Assembly: GCA_036389135.1 (NCBI GenBank)
Contig: DASVQP010000108.1
Span: forward strand, 1-38,233
Direction: 5' to 3'
DNA length: 38,233 nucleotides
Origin: Longimicrobium sp.
GTDB taxonomy: Bacteria; Gemmatimonadota; Gemmatimonadetes; Longimicrobiales; Longimicrobiaceae
Below, one piece after another: positions 13,842-20,686 of the stretch. The position numbers were made by a program, and so were the translations under genes. Position 1 is the stretch's first letter; the number at the start of each line of letters is the position of its first letter. The notes under the pieces were generated by a model that was given only the letters and a program-made list of their open reading frames with translations, was not told where the DNA came from and ran no database searches.

Positions 13842-14818
13842 CCTTCCTCCGCCAGCAGGTCCGCCAGCTCGTCCGTCTCCAGCGCGAATCCGACAGCCGG
13901 ACGGTCGGCGCCGTAGAGGGCGAGCAGCCCGTCGTAGCGCCCCCCGAACCCGATCGCGCGCCCCACGCCCGCAACGAACACCTCGAACTGGATCCCCGTG
14001 TAGTAGCCCAGCCCGCGAATCTCGCCCAGGTCGTACACGACGTGCTCGCGCTCCTCGTCGGTCAGCAGCGCATCGACGGCGCGAAGCCTTTCGATAGCGG
14101 CTTCGGCGTCCGGGCCGCTCGCCAGCGAGCGCGCGCGCAGGAGGACGTCGCTCCGCCCGATCAGCTCCGGAAGCTCGATCAGGGCACGCGCCACGGCCGC
14201 CGGCGCACCGATCTCTCGGGCGCCAGCCGCGAGCGCCGCGCGGTCCTTGCGATCCACCGCCGTGCGCAGCGCATCGGCCGCGTCGGGGGAGAGGCCGGCC
14301 AGCAGGGGGCGCACGAAGCGAATGTCGCCCAGGTTCACCTGGAAGTCGCGGATGTCCAGCGCCCACAGCGTGCGCAGCGCCAGCCGCAGCACCTCCACGT
14401 CCGCCGCGGGCGACGGGTCGCCGATCAGCTCGGCGCCGAGCTGGAAGGTTTCGCGGCGCCGCCCCATCCCCTCCGCCTGCTGGCGGTACACCTTGCCCGC
14501 GTAGCACAGCCGCAACGGCATCGGCGCGGACGCCAGTCGCGTGGAGACGACCCGCGCGATCGCCGAGGTGAAGTCGGCGCGCAGGGCCACGAGGCTCCCG
14601 TCGCGGTCCACGAAGCGGATCAGGCGCGAGGCCAGCTCCGGCCCCGCGCTGCGCGTGAAGACCTCCTCGAACTCAAAGGTCGGGGGGATGACCTCCTGGT
14701 AGCCTCCCTCCTCGGCCAGCGCGAACCAGGTGCGCTGCACGCGCCGGCGGCGGCGCACGTCCCCCGCGAGCAGGTCCTGCGACCCCGGCGGCACGTGCGA
14801 AATACGTGTGTTCGGCAT
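13838..14818 (-). CDS. hisZ: ATP phosphoribosyltransferase regulatory subunit HisZ
   Basis: A 326-aa HisRS-like protein. PPGSQDLLAGD, EVIPPTFEFEEVF, RFVDRDGSLVALRADFTSAIARVVSTRL, LCYAGKVYR and FQLGAELIG are class II aaRS catalytic-core-like motifs. GLGYYTGIQFEVFVAGVG and GFGGRYDGLL are the C-terminal HisRS signatures. The C-terminal anticodon domain of HisRS is absent and HisG-S follows, so HisZ is preferred over HisRS. It gives allosteric control by histidine to HisG. ATG 14818 is chosen; no Shine-Dalgarno is visible and a promoter-like sequence ends 10 nt upstream. Confidence 0.93.
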   Translation of the reverse strand: MPNTRISHVPPGSQDLLAGDVRRRRRVQRTWFALAEEGGYQEVIPPTFEFEEVFTRSAGPELASRLIRFVDRDGSLVALRADFTSAIARVVSTRLASAPMPLRLCYAGKVYRQQAEGMGRRRETFQLGAELIGDPSPAADVEVLRLALRTLWALDIRDFQVNLGDIRFVRPLLAGLSPDAADALRTAVDRKDRAALAAGAREIGAPAAVARALIELPELIGRSDVLLRARSLASGPDAEAAIERLRAVDALLTDEEREHVVYDLGEIRGLGYYTGIQFEVFVAGVGRAIGFGGRYDGLLALYGADRPAVGFALETDELADLLAEEG

Positions 14819-14828
14819 AAGGCGGGGG

Positions 14829-14857
14829 AAGATACGGGCGCCTCCGCGGGCCGGCAA
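14829..14857 (-). promoter_or_regulatory. Putative promoter of the hisZGD operon
   Basis: On the minus strand TTGCCG (-35, 14857-14852) and TATCTT (-10, 14834-14829) are separated by 17 nt. The -10 box ends 10 nt before the hisZ ATG, so the transcript would have a leader of only a few bases. Confidence 0.45.
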
Positions 14858-14971
14858 CCAAAGGAATCACAACATATGATTACACCACGGCTTGCACCCT
14901 GGCACGCCCGTTGCCTTGTACGATTAGCGACAGCTGTATCCAAAAACCCACGCATTGCTGAAGAGGCGAAT

Positions 14972-15130
14972 ATGGACCTGATCCTCCTGATCGGTATCAT
15001 CCTGCTGGTGCTGGCCCTGCTCGGCGTCGGCGGTATCTTCGCCGCACTCAAGAGCGTCGCGTGGATTCTGCTGGTGATCGCGGTGATCATCATCGCCTGG
15101 CGCATCATCACGGGGCGGAAGCCGGTGTAA
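14972..15130 (+). CDS. Very small two-helix membrane protein, 52 aa
   Basis: MDLILLIGIILLVLALLGVGG and SVAWILLVIAVIIIAWRIITG form two membrane helices separated by a short IFAALK turn, ending in GRKPV. Length and composition resemble the tiny DUF1328/YtjA-like inner-membrane proteins, whose function is unknown. AGAGG sits 5-6 nt before the ATG, which decides this start over an upstream in-frame ATG at 14878. It lies divergently from hisZ and is followed at once by an R2 element. Confidence 0.75.
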   Translation: MDLILLIGIILLVLALLGVGGIFAALKSVAWILLVIAVIIIAWRIITGRKPV

Positions 15131-15131
15131 G

Positions 15132-15199
15132 AAGGGCAGGCCCCCTCCCCCGCTCGTCAACTCGCGGCCCCTCCCCCAATAACTACCTGGGGGAGGGGC
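15132..15199 (+). repeat. R2 post-stop element, well-preserved copy
   Basis: Beginning right after the stop of the small membrane gene, CCCCCTCCCCCGCTCGTCAA and CTCGCGG are followed by the hairpin GCCCCTCCCCC (15167-15177) / GGGGGAGGGGC (15189-15199) with loop AATAACTACCT. The 24704-24764 copy is nearly identical. Confidence 0.85.
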
Positions 15200-15233
15200 G
15201 TACGCATAGATCGCCGCGTAGCCCACACGTCTG

Positions 15234-15330
15234 TAGGGGCGCGATTCATCGCGCCCGTGCCCGCCCCCGCGCCGGCTCCCAGCGTGCACGCGGATCTCGC
15301 AGGGGCAGACTCACGTGTCTGCCCGTGCCC
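15234..15330. repeat. R3: paired-hairpin repeat, copy 1
   Basis: Hairpin a at 15237-15256 is GGGCGCGAT-TC-ATCGCGCCC. Hairpin b at 15303-15324 is GGGCAGAC, a 6-nt loop, GTCTGCCC. Between them is a C/G-rich spacer. The element starts GTAGGGGC. It lies between R2 and the stop of the phosphatase gene. Confidence 0.75.
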
Positions 15331-15345
15331 AACCCCAGCGCCGCC

Positions 15346-16131
15346 TCACGCCGCCCCCGCCAGCGCCCCGAACAACGCCCCCACCTCCTCCGGCTCGCGC
15401 AGGTACGACCGAGCCGCCGTTTCGCCGCGGGGATCGCCGATCAGCACGCCCTCGTGCGCGCCGCCCAGACCTGCCAGGGCGCGGAAGGCATCCTCGTCCG
15501 TACGGTCGTCGCCCAGGTAGAGAACGGGGGCGCCGGGCGGAGGGCGCATCTGGTCCAGGAGGAAGAGCACAGCCTTCCCCTTGTCCCACGCCACCCGCGG
15601 CCGCACCTCCAGCACCATCTTGCCGGAAGTCACCCGGAGCCCGGCGCCCGCGCCGCGCTCCACGGCCAAGCGCACGTCGTCGTGGCGGTCGGCGGGGGAT
15701 TGGCGGAAGTGGATGCTCAGCGTCATCCCCTTGTCTTCGAGGAAGGCGCCGGGGGTGCGCGCCAGCTCGGGCTCGATGCGACGGGCCGCGGCTTCGAGCG
15801 CCGGGCGCGCGGCGACGGCCTCGGGGTGCATGCGGTGCAGGCCGGCGCCCTCGATCTCCATCCCGTGGTTGCCCGCGTACGCGATCCCGGGGATCCCCGC
15901 GCGCTGGCGCACGTCGGCCAGGCCGCGCCCGCTGACGACGGCGGCCTCCACTCCGGGCATCGCCCTCAGCCGGTCGAGCGCGGCGCGGGTCGCGGCGGGC
16001 ATGGCGGCGAGCTCGGGGCGCTCCACGATGGGCGCCAGCGTGCCGTCGAAGTCCAGGAGGAGCACCAGGCGCCCGTGCTCCTTCCATCCACCGGCCCAGA
16101 CCGGGACCCGCTCCAGCGCGTGAGGCAGCAT
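15346..16131 (-). CDS. otsB: Trehalose-6-phosphate phosphatase-like HAD hydrolase
   Basis: A 261-aa HAD-superfamily phosphatase, the usual OtsB length. Motif I is [12 protein letters not shown] with nucleophile Asp27 and Asp29. [10 protein letters not shown] is the substrate-proximal motif, [11 protein letters not shown] and [14 protein letters not shown] are family-typical, [10 protein letters not shown] carries the motif III Lys region, and [11 protein letters not shown] is the acidic motif IV. It likely removes phosphate from trehalose-6-phosphate in the cytoplasm. No otsA is in the window, so related substrates such as glucosylglycerol-phosphate are possible. It is divergent from hisIE, 71 bp apart. 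Confidence 0.87.
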   Translation of the reverse strand: MLPHALERVPVWAGGWKEHGRLVLLLDFDGTLAPIVERPELAAMPAATRAALDRLRAMPGVEAAVVSGRGLADVRQRAGIPGIAYAGNHGMEIEGAGLHRMHPEAVAARPALEAAARRIEPELARTPGAFLEDKGMTLSIHFRQSPADRHDDVRLAVERGAGAGLRVTSGKMVLEVRPRVAWDKGKAVLFLLDQMRPPPGAPVLYLGDDRTDEDAFRALAGLGGAHEGVLIGDPRGETAARSYLREPEEVGALFGALAGAA

Positions 16132-16202
16132 TCCGAACGCTCCCGTGCTCCGTTATCATTCCGCCCGCATCCACTCAAGCTACCCCCGCAGCCACGCGAC
16201 GC

Positions 16203-16886
16203 ATGACCTGGACAGAGGGCCTGAACTTCGACGAGCGGGGGCTGGTGCCCGTCATCGCCCAGGACGCGGCGACGGGCGAAGTGCTGATGCTGGCCTGGGC
16301 CAACGCCGATGCGCTGCGCCTGACCGCCGAAACCGGCCGCGCCCACTACTGGAGCCGTTCGCGCGCCTCTCTGTGGATCAAGGGCGAGACGAGCGGCAAC
16401 ACGCAGGAGGTGGTGGACGTCCGTATCGACTGCGACGCCGACGCCATCCTCTACCGCGTGCGCCAGAGCGGCCCCGCCTGCCACACCGGCGAACGGAGCT
16501 GCTTCCACCGCTTCGCCGACGGCTCCAACCTCGCCCCCGCTTCCGACCCGCGCCCGGTGCTCGCGCGCGTGCGGGACATCGTCGCGCGCCGCCACGAGGA
16601 GCGCCCGCGGGACTCGTACACCACGTACCTGTTCGATGCCGGCACGGACAAGATCCTCAAGAAAGTCGGCGAAGAGGCCACCGAGACCATCATCGCCGCC
16701 AAGAACGGCGACCCCGCCGAGCTCGCCAGCGAGACCGCCGACCTGCTCTTCCACCTCCTGGTCCTCTGGCAGGCGCAGGGCCTCCCCTTCGACGCCGTCT
16801 ACGCCGAGCTGGACCGCCGCTTCGGCGCCGCCCCCCGCGCCGGCTCCACCGCCCCCGCCCCCCGCCGCGCGTCGGACGGAACGTGA
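16203..16886 (+). CDS. hisI: Bifunctional phosphoribosyl-AMP cyclohydrolase / phosphoribosyl-ATP pyrophosphatase
   Basis: HisIE fusion of 227 aa, steps 2 and 3 of histidine synthesis. Residues 1-110 are the cyclohydrolase: [19 protein letters not shown], Mg-binding Asp76/78/80 and zinc-binding Cys77, Cys93 and Cys100 (CHTGERSC). Residues 115-208 are the pyrophosphatase: [15 protein letters not shown] and [13 protein letters not shown] with the MazG-like EExxE and ExxD pattern. The last ~18 residues are an Ala/Pro/Arg tail. It stands apart from the hisZGD operon, about 1.4 kb away on the opposite strand. Confidence 0.96.
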   Translation: MTWTEGLNFDERGLVPVIAQDAATGEVLMLAWANADALRLTAETGRAHYWSRSRASLWIKGETSGNTQEVVDVRIDCDADAILYRVRQSGPACHTGERSCFHRFADGSNLAPASDPRPVLARVRDIVARRHEERPRDSYTTYLFDAGTDKILKKVGEEATETIIAAKNGDPAELASETADLLFHLLVLWQAQGLPFDAVYAELDRRFGAAPRAGSTAPAPRRASDGT

Positions 16887-16936
16887 CGGGCCGGAATCTG
16901 TTGTAGGGGCGGCTCAGGCATGGGACCCGGATCGCC

Positions 16937-17159
16937 CGGCGAGTAAACTCGCGGCAACAACAGCACAAAGTCCGCCTGCGCGGACTCGGGGGCGAGATCC
17001 GTCCAGGGCTTCACCTCCGCGTGGCGGAAAGCCCGCACGAAGGTCGTATGGAATTCGCCGCTGGACCCACACGAAAGTCCGCCTCCACCGACTGGCTGCG
17101 GCTCTCGAGACCGCTTCAGCGGTCTTCCCGTGGTTCCAGCCGGGGGCTTCAGCCCCCGG
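16937..17159 (-). repeat. R1: four-hairpin repeat, copy C, with expanded interior
   Basis: Reverse orientation. Hairpins: 16939-16952 (GCGAG, loop TAAA, CTCGC), 16970-16985 (GTCCGC, loop CTGC), 17108-17125 (AGACCGC, loop TTCA) and 17140-17159 (CCGGGGGC, loop TTCA). The interior between hairpins 2 and 3 is 122 nt, against 53 and 56 in copies A and B. From 17158 to about 17202 the outer flank shows 14-nt tandem units (GGTGATGCGCCCCC and GGTGATGCGGCCCC). No gene is seen in 16887-17266. Confidence 0.85.
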
Positions 17160-17266
17160 TGATGCGCCCCCGGTGATGCGGCCCCGGTGCCTGCCGCCCC
17201 CCACAAAAAGCGGCAGCCCCCCGGCGTTCCCGGAAAGCTGCCGCATCCCTCACCCGCACCGACCGC

Positions 17267-17794
17267 TCACCGCGCGGGCATCGCCGTCTCCAGCCTGCGC
17301 TGCGGCTTCCGCACCGCCACCAGGACGTCGCGTCCCAGCTCGGGAAGCGCGCGGCCCTTGAAGGAGGCGTCCAGGATCATCTCCTCGTCGCCCGGGTCGC
17401 GCCACCCGCCGTCCAGCGGCTCGCTCCACAGCACCCGCGTACCGGCCACCGCAAAGGGCTGCACCCAGAACATCCGCGTCCCCGCCCGGTCGCGGGCCTC
17501 GGCGATCAGCACCGATGACCCGTCCATCTGCGCCTCCAGAGCCAGGAGGAGGCGGTCCGGCTTCTTCTCCGCGGCGAATCGCGCGATCGCGCCGGAAAGG
17601 ATCTCCGGCGATGCTCCCCCGATCCCATCCGGCATCGGGATGTTGAGCGTCCTGAACTCCGGTGTTGCGTGCCCCGGCGCCTCGTGAACGCTGCGGATGC
17701 GCGGCGGCGTGTCCATCCCGCCGAGGGCGGCCTGCCCTATGTCGTCCCGCACTTCGTCCAGGAAACGGGTGGCGAAACCAAGCGTGCGCTCCAT
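17267..17794 (-). CDS. Unknown cytoplasmic protein, 175 aa
   Basis: I do not recognise this protein. It begins MERTLGFATRFLDEVRDDIG and has no signal peptide or membrane helix. The middle alternates short strands and helices (SPEILSGAIARFAAEKKPDRLLLALEAQMDGSSVLIAEARD). The pattern GTRMFWVQPFAVAGTRVLWSEPLDGGWRDPG and LDASFKGRALPELGRDVLVAV suggests a beta-rich C-terminal half. ATG 17794 is preferred over ATG 17803 because AGGA lies 8 nt upstream of it and abuts the other. It is downstream of an HNH gene on the same strand but separated by a strong terminator, so it has its own promoter. Confidence 0.65.
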   Translation of the reverse strand: MERTLGFATRFLDEVRDDIGQAALGGMDTPPRIRSVHEAPGHATPEFRTLNIPMPDGIGGASPEILSGAIARFAAEKKPDRLLLALEAQMDGSSVLIAEARDRAGTRMFWVQPFAVAGTRVLWSEPLDGGWRDPGDEEMILDASFKGRALPELGRDVLVAVRKPQRRLETAMPAR

Positions 17795-18021
17795 GTGAAT
17801 CATCCTGCTGCGCGCCACAGCCCCTCCCTTTTTCACTGCGAACCCCCCACACCGCCGCGGCGCAACCTCTTGCGCCAACCCGCGGTACCCGTGGTCGCGC
17901 CATGCAAGGGCGGAGCCACCGCGGCGTTGCGGCCGACCCCCCTCGCGCAAACTGTTACAAACCCGATGCAGCCCTCCGAGCCGATCCGCGCAACCACGCC
18001 GTTCAACCCTGTTTTCGGCGC
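17795..18021. other. Intergenic stretch without recognised features
   Basis: This 227-nt gap probably holds the promoter of the 17794 gene. I see no hairpin, repeat-family member or coding frame that I can support. It includes a short AT-richer patch (AAACTGTTACAAACC) near 17949-17963. Confidence 0.4.
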
Positions 18022-18058
18022 AAAAAAGCGGCTCCCCGTCCGCGTGGAGGGGGAGCCG
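18022..18058 (-). terminator. Intrinsic terminator after the HNH gene
   Basis: On the minus strand CGGCTCCCC (18058 side) pairs with GGGGAGCCG, followed by C and six T (complement of AAAAAA at 18022-18027). A 9-bp GC stem with a U6 tract is the clearest rho-independent terminator in the window. It ends the ilvA-HNH unit. Confidence 0.85.
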
Positions 18059-18075
18059 AAGCCGGCCCGAAGGGG

Positions 18076-18369
18076 TCAGCGCGCCGCCTGTTTGATGGCG
18101 CGCAGGTGGCGGGGCCAGACGTGCACGGCGTAGCGCAGGAAGTTGGCGCGCTCCTCCGGAAGGTCGGCCAGAAAGGCCCACGCGGGCATGGCGCCCTTGC
18201 GGGTGTTGTCCGGCTTGCAGGCGGTCACCAGGTTCCCCTCGGAGTTGTCGCCGCCGCGCATGCGGGGCTGCACGTGGTCCAGCGACAGCTCCTCGGCGGG
18301 GAAGACGCCGCCGCAGTACACGCAGCGGTACCCGTCGCGCGCAAAGATCCGCTCGCGCAGCGACTCCAT
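18076..18369 (-). CDS. HNH endonuclease-like protein, 97 aa
   Basis: A compact HNH domain: CVYCG (16-20), LSLDHVQPRMRGGDNSEGNLVTACKPDNTRKG (29-59). The His-Asn-His type core DHVxPRxxGG and NLV are intact. The second zinc knuckle, normally CxxCN, reads CKPDN, so one expected zinc-binding Cys is Asp55. The C-terminal part (AWAFLADLPEERANFLRYAVHVW) is helical. Nuclease activity is likely for the family but the altered knuckle makes it uncertain here. Its ATG is 8 nt after the ilvA stop on the same strand, and a strong terminator follows, so it is the last gene of that operon. Confidence 0.82.
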   Translation of the reverse strand: MESLRERIFARDGYRCVYCGGVFPAEELSLDHVQPRMRGGDNSEGNLVTACKPDNTRKGAMPAWAFLADLPEERANFLRYAVHVWPRHLRAIKQAAR

Positions 18370-18377
18370 CGCAAAGG

Positions 18378-19586
18378 TCACCCGCGGTGCACGCTGAAGC
18401 CGCGGTCCGTCAGCATCTGGATGAGATCCTGGGCGTGCGTTCGGCCGCGCATCTCCAGCGTCAGCCCCACCTCCGCCTCCGTGAGCCACAGCCCGCCCGT
18501 GCCGCGCCGGTGGTCCAGGCTCACGACGTTCGCGCCACTTTCCGCCAGCGCGGCGGTGAGAGCGGCGAGGGCGCCGGGACGGTCGCGGAGGCGCACCACG
18601 AGGTGCGCCAGGCGCCCGTCCTGGATCAGCCCGCGCTCGATGATGCGCGACATCAGCGACACGTCGATGTTGCCGCCGCTCAGCACCATCACGACGTTCT
18701 TCCCCTCCAGCCCCGTGACGTAGCCGCAGACGACGGCGGCCACCGCGGCGGCGCAGGCGGCCTCCACCACCGTCTTTTCGCGCTCGAGAAGCAGGAGAAC
18801 GGCGCTGGCGATCTCCTCCTCGCTCACGGTGACCAGCTCGTCGACGTACTTCTCGATCATCCCAAAGGTGTAGTCGCCGATCCTGCGCACCGCGATCCCC
18901 TCCGCGATCGTCTCGGCGGGCGGAATGGTGATCACCTCGCCCGCCTCGCGCGCCCGCAGCGCGGCGGGAAGGACGCCCGCCTCCACGCCGATCACCCGCA
19001 CCTCGTGGCGCACCGACTTGATGGCCGCCGCGATCCCCGCGATGATCCCGCCGCCGCCCACCGACACGACCACCACGTCCATCCGCGGGCACTGCTCCAG
19101 CAGCTCCAGCCCAATCGTCCCCTGCCCCGCGATGATGGCCGGGTCGTCGAAGGGGTGGATCAGCGTCAGCCCTTCCTCCTCGCGGATGCGCAGCGCCTCG
19201 GCCATCGCCTCGTCGTACACGGAGCCGTGCAGGATGACGCGCGCGCCGTACCCCTGCGTGGCGGACACCTTGACCAGCGGCGTGCGCTCGGGCATCACGA
19301 TGGTGGTGGGGATGCCGAGGCGCTGGGCGTGATAAGCGACGCCCTGGGCGTGGTTGCCGGCGCTTGCGGCGATCACCCCGCGCTCGCGCTCCTCCGGGGA
19401 GAGCGCCAGCATCCGGTTGAGGGCGCCGCGCTCCTTGAACGAGCCGGTTCGCTGCAGGTTCTCGAACTTGAACCAGGCGTGCCCGCCAAACATCTCGCCG
19501 AAGATCTCGGACGGGGTGCAGGGGGTGAGCACCACCTGCCCGTGGATGCGCGCGCGGGCGGCTTCGATGTCGGATAGCTCGACCAT
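18378..19586 (-). CDS. ilvA: Threonine dehydratase (threonine ammonia-lyase) with ACT domain
   Basis: A 402-aa fold-type II PLP enzyme converting threonine to 2-oxobutanoate and ammonia, the first step toward isoleucine. GSFKERGA carries the PLP lysine (Lys51). SAGNHAQGVAYHA (75-87) and SVGGGGIIAGIAAAIK bind the cofactor phosphate, and MVLSGGNID is the terminal cofactor motif. The last ~75 residues form one ACT domain (HLVVRLRDRPGALAALTAAL), as in the ~400-aa single-ACT forms (TdcB/TIGR01127 type). No Shine-Dalgarno is evident before ATG 19586. It is divergent from the NUDIX gene and is followed by the HNH gene. Confidence 0.93.
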   Translation of the reverse strand: MVELSDIEAARARIHGQVVLTPCTPSEIFGEMFGGHAWFKFENLQRTGSFKERGALNRMLALSPEERERGVIAASAGNHAQGVAYHAQRLGIPTTIVMPERTPLVKVSATQGYGARVILHGSVYDEAMAEALRIREEEGLTLIHPFDDPAIIAGQGTIGLELLEQCPRMDVVVVSVGGGGIIAGIAAAIKSVRHEVRVIGVEAGVLPAALRAREAGEVITIPPAETIAEGIAVRRIGDYTFGMIEKYVDELVTVSEEEIASAVLLLLEREKTVVEAACAAAVAAVVCGYVTGLEGKNVVMVLSGGNIDVSLMSRIIERGLIQDGRLAHLVVRLRDRPGALAALTAALAESGANVVSLDHRRGTGGLWLTEAEVGLTLEMRGRTHAQDLIQMLTDRGFSVHRG

Positions 19587-19701
19587 CGTGGGGTTGCCGG
19601 TGCGTTGGAGGCGAAACGTTGCCGAAGTGAACGGGATGTGATAACCTCTCGCCCGTCCGTGGGCAAGGCGCCGCGCGGTGGGGTGGGAGCGGAGGAGAGG
19701 C

Positions 19702-20325
19702 GTGGAAGACGAGCGGATCGAAGGGCTGGCGCGGGCCATCGCGGCGCGCCCGCCCCGCATGGTGGAGGTGGAGGGCGATGTCCCCTCCGCCGCGGTCGCG
19801 CTCCTGGTGCGCCCCGTGGAAGACGACCTGGAGCTCCTCCTGATCCGCCGCGCCGAGCGCGAGGGCGATCCCTGGTCCGGCCACATGGCGCTCCCCGGCG
19901 GCCGCGCCGCCCCCGGCGACGAGGACGATGCCGCCACGGCCGCCCGCGAGACGCTGGAAGAGGTGGGGATCGACGTGCGGGCAGCCGGCCGCCTCCTGGG
20001 CCCGCTGGACGTGCTGACCCCCATGAGCGACCGCGCGCCGCGCATCACCGTGGCGCCCTTCGTCTTCGCGGTCCCCGCCGGCACCGATGCGGAGCCGAAC
20101 GAGGAGGTGGCGCTGGCCATCTGGGTGACGCTCACCGAGCTGTCCGAGCCCGGCGCCGCCGCCGAGTACCTGCATGAGATGGGCGACGGCACGGTGATGT
20201 CCTTTCCCGCGTACGGCGCCCGTGGGCACCTGGTGTGGGGGATCACGCACCGCATCCTCACCGGCTTCCTGGAGCTCTACTCCACCGTCGACGACGCGGA
20301 ACAGCTCCGGGATGGGATGCCGTGA
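19702..20325 (+). CDS. NUDIX hydrolase, NudL/CoA pyrophosphatase-like
   Basis: The 207-aa protein shows IRRAEREGDPWSGHMALPGGR followed by a NUDIX box ending AARETLEEVGID. The segment before the box resembles the NudL-type signature (LLxxRxxxLRxHxGxxxxPGG), so coenzyme A or a nucleoside diphosphate derivative may be the substrate. The remainder (GPLDVLTPMSDRAPRITVAPFVF) is also NudL-like. GTG 19702 is taken as start because GGAGGAGAG lies 3-5 nt upstream; the alternative GTG at 19678 has no such site. It begins a run of plus-strand genes. Confidence 0.88.
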   Translation: MEDERIEGLARAIAARPPRMVEVEGDVPSAAVALLVRPVEDDLELLLIRRAEREGDPWSGHMALPGGRAAPGDEDDAATAARETLEEVGIDVRAAGRLLGPLDVLTPMSDRAPRITVAPFVFAVPAGTDAEPNEEVALAIWVTLTELSEPGAAAEYLHEMGDGTVMSFPAYGARGHLVWGITHRILTGFLELYSTVDDAEQLRDGMP

Positions 20326-20330
20326 GGGCG

Positions 20331-20380
20331 GTTCCCTCACCCCCCCGGCCCCCCGCTCCCAAACTGCTGGGAGAGGGGGG
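20331..20380 (+). repeat. R2-like post-stop hairpin
   Basis: Five bases after the NUDIX stop: GTTCCCTCACCCCCC, then CCCCCCGCTCCC (20349-20360) pairing with GGGAGAGGGGGG (20369-20380), with one G-A mismatch. The order CCCTCACCCCC followed by a C-rich hairpin matches R2. The 20381-20474 remainder before the next gene shows nothing further. Confidence 0.65.
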
Positions 20381-20474
20381 AGATCGCCGTAGTCGGCGCG
20401 GTGCTTCCGCATCGGGAACGCAACGCCTGGCGGGCGATGCGCCCGTTTGCAGCCTTCATACGAGGTGAGAACCG

Positions 20475-20666
20475 ATGCTCCGTGAGCCGATCATTCTCCA
20501 GTTGACGCCGCGCCAGGCCGAGGCCCTGCGCGCGCTCGCGGCGCTGGAAGATCTCCCCCCCGAGGTGTACGCGGAGGAAGTGCTGGTCAAGCACCTCTAC
20601 CACGCCTACACTCCCGAGGTAGCACGCCGCGCGGCCGAGGCCGCGAACGACCCCGAGCGCCGCTGA
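20475..20666 (+). CDS. Small ribbon-helix-helix-like protein, 63 aa
   Basis: IILQLTPRQAEALRALAALEDLPPEVYAEEVLVKHLYHA has the strand-helix-helix layout of Arc/MetJ (RHH) DNA-binding proteins: a short N-terminal strand followed by two helices. The charged C-terminus is EVARRAAEAANDPERR. GAGGTGAG lies 6-7 nt before the ATG, supporting translation. It ends 20 nt before the M42 peptidase start, so it is probably cotranscribed and may regulate it, but no partner toxin is seen. Family assignment is tentative. Confidence 0.6.
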   Translation: MLREPIILQLTPRQAEALRALAALEDLPPEVYAEEVLVKHLYHAYTPEVARRAAEAANDPERR

Positions 20667-20686
20667 CCCTTCATTCCAAGACCAAA

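Noticed and set aside
13838-14818. Histidyl-tRNA synthetase (hisS)
   Set aside because: The protein is too short, lacks the C-terminal anticodon-binding domain, and overlaps a short-form hisG, which needs HisZ.
18076-20412. A 778-codon frame joining HNH to a long upstream extension
   Set aside because: The HNH domain begins at an ATG directly after the ilvA stop; the upstream extension is antisense to the NUDIX gene or out of frame with ilvA.
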